From: Acidobacteriota bacterium
GTDB lineage: Bacteria > Acidobacteriota > Terriglobia > Acidiferrales > UBA7541
Direction: 5' to 3'
NCBI GenBank assembly: GCA_003224515.1
Contig: QHZC01000008.1
Coordinates: forward strand, 1 to 18,175
Length of the DNA stretch: 18,175 nucleotides
The notes under the pieces: model-generated
Told to the model about the DNA's origin: nothing
Seen by the model: only the letters and a program-made list of their open reading frames with translations
The model's database searches: none
Program-made: the position numbers and the translations under genes
In this document: positions 6,492 through 13,829 of the stretch, in pieces
Position numbering within the stretch: position 1 is the stretch's first letter
Layout of the letters: every line of letters begins with the position of its first letter

Positions 6492-7718
6492 GTGCAGGCA
6501 CGTTTTTATCTGACCGCGGCACTACTTATCTCAGGCGTGTCGGGGCGCTACGCACTCGGTCAGGATCAAAGCACCAGCCAAGGCAAGAAGGAGCCCACAG
6601 CCCTGTTTAGTCCGGTACCAGAGAACATCTGGAACCGGCTCTACCGACAACTACACGTCCGCTCCACCTATGACGGCAAGGAGTACGGGTTCGCGGATCT
6701 CGATCCACTCTTGTGGGATGAGACCAAGTACTTGAGGAACGGCGACTCCAATAAAAAAGCCCTCGATTTACTTGATGAATTCTTGAGTACGCGTGCTGAG
6801 CAGCGGATTCGCGATCCCATAAAGCGAGCCGTTCTGCAGCGTGATCTCTTTGCCGTCTTTGATTGGGCCAGTTCTTCAAACTTGGCCGAGAGACTCGGCC
6901 AAGTGATATGGCGCCTCGCCCTCAGCCCTACTGAGGTTGACGCACTGCCAGACACCTATACGATAGCCGTAAGCCGTAAGGAATTCCCTGCCGCCTACGA
7001 CGCGACCCAACCTAATCGGGCATTCCTTCCAGCAGATCTGTTCGATATCAATGGCCCGTGGGTTTGTGTCGGTGCATCCGATTGGCGATTAGCTGCTCCT
7101 GGTCATGATGCTGGGTTCGATGGGGGCTCGGTGTTCCTTGTGTTTGCGCGCCTTCCAGGCGGGCGCCAAGCCACGTTGGCCTATCTGGAGCAACTTGCGA
7201 ATTTGCATATACCCCCGCAATTCCCCGAGAACACGGAATTTGCACTGGTGAGAAAGCTCGCCTTGCCAACCGTATACGGCAATCTGATGTTGACCCCAAT
7301 TACTGAGAGCGTCCAGATCCGGCACTATTCGGGTGTGCGTTTGGCTGCTGATGACTCGGAGATCAAGCTGGATCGAGCAATGGTCTTCGAGGGTAATCAC
7401 AGTGGTTTGCGTGAGGTGACGCCGGAGGACAAGGAATTTCCTGTTTTCATGACGCACGGATTCGACCCATTCGAAGACAACCGTTGGGCTGCTGGACTCC
7501 CTGTGGCGTCGCTAGCCACATGCAATGGGTGCCATGGCCACGCCGGTTATTCGGGTATAGCATCTGTGATGAGCTTTTCGTTCCGTGGCTCTCAGAATCC
7601 GCGACTCGCCGAAACCACCCCCTCCAATGAGGCCGAGAAGGTAATTAGGGGAAAACAAATGGGGCCCAGCTGGAAATCGCTGATTAAGCTCGCGAATTCA
7701 GGTCTCACATCCCGATAA
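6492..7718 (+). CDS. Exported protein with a single CxxCH haem-binding motif
   Basis: The 408-residue protein starts at GTG 6492, preceded by AGAGG at 7-base spacing, and gives a clean signal peptide (MQARFYLTAALLISGVSGRYALGQ). Earlier ATGs at 6336 and 6426 would sit upstream of the perfect TATAAT. The body shows no enzyme motif I recognise (for example GPWVCVGASDW, FLVFARLPGGRQATLAYL). Near the C-terminus ASLATCNGCHGHAGYSG contains CNGCH, a covalent haem c attachment site at about residues 344-348. It is probably a periplasmic monohaem protein. Related proteins I know of are annotated only as hypothetical. The gene appears intact and is followed by about 300 non-coding bases. Confidence 0.7.
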   Translation: MQARFYLTAALLISGVSGRYALGQDQSTSQGKKEPTALFSPVPENIWNRLYRQLHVRSTYDGKEYGFADLDPLLWDETKYLRNGDSNKKALDLLDEFLSTRAEQRIRDPIKRAVLQRDLFAVFDWASSSNLAERLGQVIWRLALSPTEVDALPDTYTIAVSRKEFPAAYDATQPNRAFLPADLFDINGPWVCVGASDWRLAAPGHDAGFDGGSVFLVFARLPGGRQATLAYLEQLANLHIPPQFPENTEFALVRKLALPTVYGNLMLTPITESVQIRHYSGVRLAADDSEIKLDRAMVFEGNHSGLREVTPEDKEFPVFMTHGFDPFEDNRWAAGLPVASLATCNGCHGHAGYSGIASVMSFSFRGSQNPRLAETTPSNEAEKVIRGKQMGPSWKSLIKLANSGLTSR

Positions 7719-8019
7719 ACGGCACTCTCGCTGAGTGACTCCCGCAATACGAGAAGGCGGCGGACGTATTCGCCGACACGAGGAGTCGGCCGCGCACTTC
7801 GCATGCGTAGTCGCACACTTCCCGGCGAGACGGTTCGAGAGTGGAAAAACATTGGATTGACACAATATAGTCCCGGCGAGCACAATCCAACCCATTCCCC
7901 GCACGGAAACTAATTTTCGTGGTCTGGGCCCAGGCGAAGCGCCCTTCCGTTGGCGAGTTCGTGTTCCCCACGAAAGACGGTGACTCCGATGCTTTAACAA
8001 AACGAAAAGGAGCATTGTC
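7719..8019 (+). promoter_or_regulatory. 301-base leader region of the beta-helix gene with possible promoter
   Basis: No gene is seen here. A short hairpin GCCGAC/GTCGGC lies at 7772-7790 without a T-run. TTGACA at 7857-7862 is a perfect -35 match, with CACAAT (4 of 6) at 7881-7886 after an 18-base spacer. This would give a leader of about 125 bases ahead of ATG 8020. The leader is long enough to hold regulation, but I recognise no riboswitch. Confidence 0.35.
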
Positions 8020-9216
8020 ATGGAAAAACGAGGTGTGTTCAGGGCCTCAGCATTTGCGATTTCTCTGACTCTCTTGCTACTCCCTGGGGTTGCGCACGCC
8101 CAGGTAACTGTGAGCTGTCCCCCAACAACCGGCGGCACATACGCCAGCGTAACTGCCGCGCTGAACGCTGTCGGCCAAATCGGGCCCCTTACCTTCACGG
8201 TGACAGGCACGTGCAACGAGAATGTGTCTCTCTTTGACGCGCGGTCCCTCACGTTCATCGGGGGTGCGAGTGGAGCGCAAATTGTCGAACCGCAAGATTC
8301 CGACGCATTCGATATTGTTCGTTCGCAGAACATTACCCTCCAGAATCTGGAGATTGTCGGCGTTCCCGGCTCTACGCCGGGCTTCGGCGGGTTCGGTGTG
8401 CTGATTACCGAGGCCTCGGACGTACACATCTTCGGGTGCAATATCCGTGATAACGCGGGTGGTGGAGTTCTTGTGCAGACGAGTTCAACGCTTAACCTCC
8501 GCAATACGAACATTCAACACAATACCCCCGGGGATGGCCTGGACGTGCTCGAGACTTCGAGTGCTGACGTGAGAGGAGGCACGATCCAGAACAACGGCTG
8601 TGCGGGCCTCGCGGCCTGCGCCAACTTCGGCTTTGCTGGTGGCGTTGGCGTCCTTGTCAGTCGCAACTCGGTCGCTACCTTTCGCCGGAATACTTTAATT
8701 CAGAATAATGGAGACCTCGGAATCGTGACCCGGCTCCTGAGTACGGTGGCTTTGGATCCCGGGCCCCCTAACACCGCCATTAACATCCAAGGACACAACA
8801 TTGACGGGATCCTTGTTAATGAAGGGGGGCACTTGCAAGTCAATGGGGCTGCTCTTATCCAAGGAAACGGCGGGCGATGTCTGCCCCAAACTCCAATTCC
8901 CTGTGGCGGTATCGTCGGCGCTGAAAACGCGACGTTAGAGTTCAACGGTTTCGGAACCGTCAGCGGTAATCAAGGAGCCGGCATCTTCGTAGAACAGGGC
9001 ACCAACCTACATCTTGGCGGCGCTACGGTCTCCAACAACTCCGGAGACGGTGTCCACATCCAGCGGATTTCCATCGGGGACTTCACCCCTATCCCAGGTT
9101 CCGGCAGCAGCAACAACACCATAACTGGCAATGGAGGAGCCTCCGTCTTCTGTGACGCGAGGTCATTGGCCATCGGCAACCTCAAAGGTTTCTCCAACGT
9201 CAAGTGCGGCGATTGA
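8020..9216 (+). CDS. Secreted right-handed parallel beta-helix protein
   Basis: A 398-residue protein. ATG 8020 follows AAAGGAG (8006-8012). It has a classical signal peptide (ASAFAISLTLLLLPGVAHA) with cleavage after AHA. The mature part opens with a typical start of such proteins (GGTYASVTAALNAVGQIG), followed by repeated rungs of the form xxItIxNxxIxxNxGxGVxV, such as NITLQNLEIVG, GFGVLITEASDVHIFGCNI, DNAGGGVLV and NNSGDGVHIQ, spread over residues 75-395. This is the PbH1 repeat architecture of polysaccharide lyases, adhesins and surface glycan binders. No catalytic residues can be assigned, so substrate and activity are open. Cys pairs (about C37/C64 and C193/C198) may form disulphides. 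It is intact and monocistronic in appearance. Confidence 0.75.
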   Translation: MEKRGVFRASAFAISLTLLLLPGVAHAQVTVSCPPTTGGTYASVTAALNAVGQIGPLTFTVTGTCNENVSLFDARSLTFIGGASGAQIVEPQDSDAFDIVRSQNITLQNLEIVGVPGSTPGFGGFGVLITEASDVHIFGCNIRDNAGGGVLVQTSSTLNLRNTNIQHNTPGDGLDVLETSSADVRGGTIQNNGCAGLAACANFGFAGGVGVLVSRNSVATFRRNTLIQNNGDLGIVTRLLSTVALDPGPPNTAINIQGHNIDGILVNEGGHLQVNGAALIQGNGGRCLPQTPIPCGGIVGAENATLEFNGFGTVSGNQGAGIFVEQGTNLHLGGATVSNNSGDGVHIQRISIGDFTPIPGSGSSNNTITGNGGASVFCDARSLAIGNLKGFSNVKCGD

Positions 9217-9444
9217 GAACCGGTATCCCACACGGCTACGCCTTTCCAGGAGCCCGGCGCCACGGCTGCCGCTCGGGGTCCGAACGCCGATTTTGGGGCT
9301 CAAGGGAAAAAGGCGAGCGTCGGGGCGGACCCGTTGCCTGCACGTTTCCGATGAAACATCGTCAGCGGCAGTCAGTCCACAAACGCGTACTGCATCTACG
9401 TTCGGAGATTGTGGAACAAAACGAGGAACCGGTGAGGTGTGGGT

Positions 9445-9849
9445 TCCGGAAGTTCTGGCAGACTCGGTGCCACCGGGCAAGGCCTTCTCGAGCTGAAGAT
9501 GCCGCGTCCATCCGGAGGGTCCGTCGAGTTGGAGGAGCCTTCCTGGTTCGAGGATGCGATCCAGGATGGCTGCGGCCAGGTCCTCGTCGTGTAGCACCTT
9601 TCCTCACTGGTTCAGCGGCTTGTTGGTTGTGAAAATCATGGGCCGCTTCTTCAAATGTCGGACGTTGACCACATGGAACAGCACGTTGGCGGCGTCTGGC
9701 CCGTAGGACAGATACCCTACTTCGTCCATCGCTCCGGGTTTTTCGACGCCGCTCTGATAAAGTCCAGCGGCTAGGGTCTGCACCCGACCCGAAATACGGG
9801 TAAAGACCTGATTACCAAACTCCGCAGTTCTCGCTAAGAGGAGCACCAA
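9445..9849 (-). pseudogene. istB: IS21-type IstB transposition helper ATPase, decayed
   Basis: The minus strand reads DEVGYLSYGPDAANVLFHVV, then HLKKRPMIFTTNKPLNQ, then TGA (9604-9606). It continues in the same frame as GKVLHDEDLAAAILDRILE, then GRLLQLDGPSGWTRHL. These are the Walker B to C-terminal parts of the IstB/DnaC-like ATPase of IS21 elements. The family has Trp at the stop position (NQWG), so TGG to TGA is a nonsense mutation. The Walker A half is missing upstream and no IstA transposase is present, so only a scar of the element remains. I could not identify its terminal repeats. No intact gene starts between 9850 and the haloperoxidase start at 10146. Confidence 0.78.
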
Positions 9850-10145
9850 CGGTTTGTCCCGCCGTTAAGCCCACGTTAGTTCTGTATTGAAGGTCAATCT
9901 GAGGGTGTTCATGAAACCTGAGGGTCTATGTGTCTTTCTCTGTGAGCTTCCTTCTCGTCAAGGCCCCCCCGTCGCGGTTCTTCATGGCGTAGACCTTCCG
10001 GGAACTGTTGGCCCAGGGCACCGTGGGCGCGGATCAGTCGCGTCACCCTTGTTGAGCGAACCGATCCGATTGCGCTCGTAGAAGCACGCCGGCTGCGATC
10101 CAAGCTGGAGGGATATTACTAACCGTGTCCTGGAGGTAGACTGCC

Positions 10146-11969
10146 ATGAAGAGAAAGCCAACCGACAAAACGGAGCGTGAAGAGCTGTCCATTACGAGCA
10201 AGAAGGGCCGTCGGCTAGCAGCCAACGCTGATCAACCAAGGGATCCCGAGGATCCCAGCCGACGCTCCTTCCTGGGCAAAGTCGGCGGTGTGGCAGCTGT
10301 GGCAGTCGGCTCCATCCCACTTGAACCCCTGGTCGGCGGAAGGCACTCGGTCGCTGAGGCGTCGGTGGTGAGCTATGACTCTACGGCTCGCCAGGCTGCC
10401 AACTTCGATTACCGCACGAGCACGGCCCAAGCCGAGGACATCAACGTTGGGGTTCGACCGGACAATGGCGATGCGAGGACCTTCGCGGATTTCAGTGGCA
10501 ACTACAGTAAAGCCCTGGTACACGACGCCCTCGGCGTGCCGAACCGTACCTCCTGGCTCAGCCTAAGAAATGCTCTTACGAGCGGGAGGTTCATAGACTT
10601 CGAAAGCATGATTGTTGGGACCCCCGGCGGAGGGCCCAACTCGAGGGAGAATGGCCCACAGGTTTCACTTGCATTCGACTTGGAAGGCCGCGACTCACAT
10701 GCCGCTGTCGAACCACCATCGCCGAGCGTCGCCAGCGCGCAGACGGCGGCCGAGCAGGTCGAGCACTACTGGGCGGCTCTGCTGCGCGACGTGCCCTTCA
10801 GCGACTACCCGAACAACGGGACAGTTGTTCAGGCCGTGCTGGACATGAACAGGCTGTCATTCCTCCGAAGCAGCGCGAATAACGAGTACCCGTTCCCGGT
10901 CACACCGCAGAATCTGTTCCGCGGGCAGGTCTTCGTGGGCGACGGCAACGTCCAAGGACCGTACGTCTCCCAGTTCATGATCCAGCCCACGTTCCTCGGC
11001 GTACAGCCCCTCAGCCAGCAGTACCAGACGTTCCTTCCCGTAGGTGGCGGCGGGAGCGACTTTATGACCTCGGTCAGTGAGTACCAGTTGGTCCAAAACG
11101 GCGGCGACTCGGGTCGCCGATTGGCCTTTGACAACCAATTTCGGTCCATCCGTGACGGTCGAGACCTCGCCGCGTATACCCACGCGGACGTGCTCTACCA
11201 GGCGTATTTCGTCGCCTTCCTCTTGCTCACGCAAATGGGCACACCACTGAACCCAGGTAATCCCTATATTGGCTCGAGGACGGAAAAAGCTTTCGCCACC
11301 CTCGGCGGGCCGGACGCCGCGAGCATGCTCGCGGAAGTGGCCACTCGAGCGCTGAAAGCCGCCTGGTTCTACAAGTGGATCGTTAACCTGCGGATGCGGC
11401 CGGAGGAATATGGGGCCCTGGTGCAAGCGCGCCTTACCAACCTTATACCAGCTCCCCAAGCTTCATCGGCGCTGCACCCAGACGTCCTGATTTCAGCCGT
11501 GCTTCCCATCATCCAATCGACCTATGGCAGCTTCTTGCTACCCCAGGCATTCCCCGAGGGTTCGCCGACGCACCCGTGCGACCCCACGGGCCACGGAGCG
11601 GTCGGCGGCGCGTGCATCACGGCACTGAAATTCTTCTTTGACGGCAGCCAGAACATCCGGCAGCTGCTCACAAGCGTGGGACGGGACGTATGCGAGCCCA
11701 GACTGGATGGCAGCTCGCTCGACGTCTACACGGGCGCGGACCGCAACAGTCTGACTGTTAACGGAGAACTGAACAAGCTGGCGTTCAACATCTCGTTTGG
11801 TCACGGGATCCACGCCGGCATTCACTTCCGCAGTTCAACCCTGAACTCGATTCTGCTGGGCGAGCAGGTTGCTCTCAGCGTCCTGCAGGACCGGGCCAAG
11901 TCTTACAACGAGCCGTTCACGATCAGGATCACGAAACTCGACGGGACGACTGCCAGCATCACCAACTAG
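10146..11969 (+). CDS. Tat-exported vanadium-dependent haloperoxidase-like protein (PAP2 superfamily)
   Basis: A 607-residue protein. ATG 10146 has GGAGG at 10132-10136. A Tat signal (SRRSFLGK at 39-45, then VGGVAAVAVGS) predicts export of the folded protein. The C-terminal half matches algal-type vanadium haloperoxidases: KWIVNLRMRP (K410 and R418 in the K-x7-R-P spacing of algal enzymes), EGSPTHP (H476), PTGHG (T481, G482, H483, for the usual PSGH), and GHGIHAGIHFRSS with H560 in the position of the vanadate-binding His. The second vanadate Arg, expected six residues before that His, is Gly554, and the usual Ser of PSGH is Thr. Known members oxidise halides with H2O2; loss of the Arg may weaken oxyanion binding. 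The gene is intact, and its neighbours give no pathway. Confidence 0.82.
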   Translation: MKRKPTDKTEREELSITSKKGRRLAANADQPRDPEDPSRRSFLGKVGGVAAVAVGSIPLEPLVGGRHSVAEASVVSYDSTARQAANFDYRTSTAQAEDINVGVRPDNGDARTFADFSGNYSKALVHDALGVPNRTSWLSLRNALTSGRFIDFESMIVGTPGGGPNSRENGPQVSLAFDLEGRDSHAAVEPPSPSVASAQTAAEQVEHYWAALLRDVPFSDYPNNGTVVQAVLDMNRLSFLRSSANNEYPFPVTPQNLFRGQVFVGDGNVQGPYVSQFMIQPTFLGVQPLSQQYQTFLPVGGGGSDFMTSVSEYQLVQNGGDSGRRLAFDNQFRSIRDGRDLAAYTHADVLYQAYFVAFLLLTQMGTPLNPGNPYIGSRTEKAFATLGGPDAASMLAEVATRALKAAWFYKWIVNLRMRPEEYGALVQARLTNLIPAPQASSALHPDVLISAVLPIIQSTYGSFLLPQAFPEGSPTHPCDPTGHGAVGGACITALKFFFDGSQNIRQLLTSVGRDVCEPRLDGSSLDVYTGADRNSLTVNGELNKLAFNISFGHGIHAGIHFRSSTLNSILLGEQVALSVLQDRAKSYNEPFTIRITKLDGTTASITN

Positions 11970-11995
11970 TTCAGCTGACCGGTGGTCGGGTCGAC

Positions 11996-12127
11996 ACTCG
12001 TCGCAGACTACTGCTTGAGAACGTGGCTCTTCGCCAGCAGATCGCAGTGCTGAAGCGAAGGAAACTGCGAACAGAACACTCCGAGAACAGGGTCAAACAG
12101 GGCCTCCTAGGCACCACATCTCGTTAG
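11996..12127 (+). pseudogene. Possible transposase (rve-type) N-terminal remnant
   Basis: A plus-strand frame reads RRRLLLENVALRQQIAVLKR and ends at TAG 12125-12127. The LLxENxALRQQLAVLKR pattern is characteristic of the N-terminus of IS3/IS481-like integrase-core transposases. There is no start codon, no DDE region and nothing similar afterwards, so at most about 40 codons survive. Confidence 0.42.
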
Positions 12128-12233
12128 AGCAGTCCCCATCCCAATTCTCGGTGCACTTTCGGTGCAATTGAGAAGGGGAAAGAACAGAAAGAATCGTACC
12201 TAAGCGACACCACGGAAACGGTCGATCCAGATA

Positions 12234-12275
12234 GTTCGGGACCAGGGGGTCGGAGGTTCAAATCCTCTCGCCGGC
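12234..12275 (+). tRNA. 3' half of tRNA-Pro(CGG), partial; probable integration scar
   Basis: The sequence reads as the anticodon loop TTCGGGA (12235-12241, anticodon CGG), anticodon stem strand CCAGG, variable region GGGTC, T arm GGAGG-TTCAAAT-CCTCT (12252-12268) and acceptor strand CGCCGGC (12269-12275). This matches the layout of E. coli proK from the anticodon loop onward. The preceding bases (GATCCAGATAG) cannot pair with CCAGG and no D arm exists, so the 5' half is absent. No CCA follows. A break within the anticodon loop is where tyrosine recombinases commonly cut tRNA attachment sites, so this is probably one end of a former genomic island. Confidence 0.6.
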
Positions 12276-12351
12276 TTTCGGACGCTTGCTCCCGGAGGGG
12301 GCCGTTTTCCATATTGAACCTCAGCAACGCGGAAAATCTCATACCGGGATG

Positions 12352-12371
12352 TTCGGGACAACTTCGGGACA
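12352..12371 (+). repeat. Left arm of 20-bp inverted repeat built from two TTCGGGAC units
   Basis: TTCGGGACAACTTCGGGACA contains two TTCGGGAC units 11 bases apart (12352 and 12363). Its exact reverse complement lies at 12534-12553. The same octamer occurs in the tRNA-Pro anticodon loop at 12235-12242. Confidence 0.75.
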
Positions 12372-12379
12372 ACTGAGAG

Positions 12380-12394
12380 AGCGAAAATTTCGCT
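12380..12394. repeat. Small palindrome AGCGAAAATTTCGCT
   Basis: A 7-bp inverted repeat (AGCGAAA/TTTCGCT) sits around a single central base, just inside the left arm of the 20-bp inverted repeat. It could be a protein-binding dyad. It has no loop suited to an RNA terminator. No gene is present from 12276 to 12632 apart from these repeats. Confidence 0.4.
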
Positions 12395-12533
12395 GATTTT
12401 CCGTGTTAGCGACACCAGCAAAAGCACTTAGTGTTTTCCCCTCTCTGCTTTGCAAGCAGCGTGAACTCCCAAACTAAATGGCTTCGTTGGAGTCGCTTAC
12501 GCCCCGAAAGCCGCTCAACTCCCACTTCTCAAA

Positions 12534-12553
12534 TGTCCCGAAGTTGTCCCGAA
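12534..12553 (-). repeat. Right arm of 20-bp inverted repeat
   Basis: TGTCCCGAAGTTGTCCCGAA is the exact reverse complement of 12352-12371. It again holds two octamer units 11 bases apart (12535 and 12546). The arms are separated by 162 bases. Confidence 0.75.
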
Positions 12554-12632
12554 GAGGGCGCGGGCAAGCTGTTCGTTTCGACGCTGCGCGACAATTGGTC
12601 AGTCCTCGATTCTGCTACAAGAGAGACTGACT

Positions 12633-12845
12633 ATGAAAACGCTCACCCTCCTGATCGGTTATGCGGCAGTGGCCGTTGGTACGACGTTCATGCTGCCGCA
12701 GATTCTGAAATCCTGGAAGACCAAGAGGGTGGACGACCTCTCGCTAGCGTCGGTCACTCTTTATTTTGCAAACAGCATAGTAGCGAACGCGCGTGCCCTT
12801 GTGATCAGCATCTGTCAAGTTTTTCTAAAATTAAAATACAGGGTG
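12633..12845 (+). pseudogene. SemiSWEET / PQ-loop transporter, internally deleted
   Basis: ATG 12633 (GAGAG upstream) gives MKTLTLLIGYAAVAVGTTF, then LPQILKSWKTKRVDDLSLAS with the PQ-loop motif LPQ and the K-x-K-x3-DLSL signature of bacterial SemiSWEET sugar transporters. After VTLYFANSI the sequence jumps to VANARALVISICQVFLKLKY, which looks like the end of the third helix. SemiSWEETs have three TM helices in about 86-95 residues; this one has about 70, so roughly 15-20 residues, most of helix 2, appear deleted in frame. The reading frame does not stop but runs on into unrelated VOC-like sequence. It is probably non-functional. Confidence 0.6.
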
Positions 12846-12867
12846 AAGCCCACTCCGGCAGCACAAA

Positions 12868-12979
12868 TCGAACATGCGGCAGAGCATGGGTGTCCGATCT
12901 TGAACGCGCACGGGCCTTCTACGAACGATCGTTTAGAGCAACGAGCGGAGTGAGATACTCGAACAGGACTAAATGGTGA
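12868..12979 (+). pseudogene. VOC (glyoxalase/bleomycin resistance) family, N-terminal fragment
   Basis: IEHAA is read in the frame that runs on from the SemiSWEET fragment. About two bases later a second frame reads AWVSDLERARAFYERSF, then RATSGVRYSNRTK, and ends at TGA 12977-12979. IEHxAxWVSDLERxRxFYExxFGATSG is the first beta-alpha unit of VOC-superfamily proteins. The metal-ligand residues and second half are absent. It has no start of its own. Confidence 0.55.
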
Positions 12980-13022
12980 TAGGCCGAATCCTTTTGGATG
13001 CTGGTGGAAATTATTATCTAGA

Positions 13023-13175
13023 ATGACCGAATCGGAGTTCCGAGACGCATTCCATTCTCATAAAGATGTTGTGTATCGGTTTGCGCACCGCATGACAGCA
13101 TCAAGTTCGACTGCTGAAGACATCGTACAAGAATGCTTCTCAGGATGTGGCCGCCGTCCTTCCTCAACAGGCTGA
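13023..13175 (+). pseudogene. ECF sigma factor, N-terminal fragment
   Basis: ATG 13023 reads MTESEFRDAFHSHKDVVYRF, then AHRMTASSSTAEDIVQECFS. This is region 2 of an extracytoplasmic-function sigma-70 factor: the YRFAxRMTGS segment and the core-binding motif AEDIVQECF. The homology stops there. After GCGRRPSSTG comes TGA at 13173-13175. The DNA-binding region 4 is missing, so only about 40 of the usual 170-190 residues remain. Confidence 0.62.
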
Positions 13176-13254
13176 CTTGCTTGAGCAGACGATCGCTCGA
13201 ATCCGGCTGAGCCACGGAAAAGGATTGAGCGTACAGAGTCGACTTCCGTCTGAT

Positions 13255-13725
13255 CTATTGCTGCCTGTCATATGCCATCATTTGGCTGATAAAAATGGAC
13301 GCATCGAGATACATCTCATCAGAATTACCTTGTGAAGGAGAGGGATCGCTATAAATATCGCCGGATCTTACTCCATGTTCACGACGTATCGCAGCCAGCA
13401 CTTGGCCAGTCTGTCCGTCAAACAAATACTGTTGAAAATATTCGTCCCCCTTGCCGAGGTTGGCCTTCCAGACAGTCAGCCGAACGTAACAGCGATTCGT
13501 TTTCGGCTCGTAGTGCGACAGTTGTTCTTTCTTCAGCTCATCGCCGATAACTGTGTTCTTCATGATCTTCTCGCCGAGCTCAGCGCATTTCGATCTCAAA
13601 TTAAAGACCTCAGTAGCAGTCGGGCTGCGAAATGAGGGTGCATTTGCATTTACGACTGGAATGGGTGACGACGACTTTTGACAGCCAAAGAAGAAGAGAA
13701 GCGCTGAAAGGGCTACCACTTTCAT
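13255..13725 (-). CDS. Lipoprotein of unknown function
   Basis: A 156-residue protein with a lipoprotein signal peptide, MKVVALSALLFFFGCQKSSS, in which FFGC is the lipobox and Cys15 the likely lipidated residue. The start at 13725 is supported by the second copy at 17410, which begins at the same place; upstream in-frame codons to 13902 lack signal character. The mature part is hydrophilic with KTNRCYVRLTVWKA and QQYLFDGQTGQVLAAI, reminiscent of small periplasmic sensor or binding domains, but I assign no family. It is the last gene after the two carboxypeptidase-regulatory-like genes, 104 bases downstream of them on the same strand. Its first 120 or so bases are duplicated at 17292-17451. 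Confidence 0.68.
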   Translation of the reverse strand: MKVVALSALLFFFGCQKSSSPIPVVNANAPSFRSPTATEVFNLRSKCAELGEKIMKNTVIGDELKKEQLSHYEPKTNRCYVRLTVWKANLGKGDEYFQQYLFDGQTGQVLAAIRREHGVRSGDIYSDPSPSQGNSDEMYLDASIFISQMMAYDRQQ

Positions 13726-13764
13726 ACGCCGCAATTCTAGCATCTGGCTTACCTTCGGTGTCGG
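13601..13764 (+). repeat. Diverged direct repeat, copy A (lipoprotein 5' region)
   Basis: This stretch aligns with 17292-17451 by eye at roughly 70-75 percent identity. Shared blocks include CAGTCGGGCTGCGAA, GACGACTTTTGACAGCCA and GCATCTGGCTTA. It covers the lipoprotein start region and about 40 bases upstream. The two copies bracket the pair of carboxypeptidase-regulatory-like genes in the same orientation. Confidence 0.7.
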
Positions 13765-13829
13765 CGGCTGGATCGTGCGAGGGTGGGTTTCGCAAAACTC
13801 GGGGTTTGGGCTGCCGGTATCCTCAGCTT

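Noticed and set aside
7698..8513. 271-codon open frame on the minus strand
   Set aside because: It lies mostly antisense to the beta-helix gene, has no ribosome site, signal or domain, and its residues are mirror-like products of the real gene.
12124..12427. Minus-strand frames with sequence such as GFEPPTPWSRT
   Set aside because: This is the well-known false protein made by translating the antisense of tRNA genes; the underlying feature is the tRNA-Pro remnant.
13147..13335. Plus-strand frame AAVLPQQADLLEQTIARIRL
   Set aside because: It looks protein-like at first but has no start site or known family, and it runs antisense into the lipoprotein gene. It might be another scrap, but the evidence is too thin.
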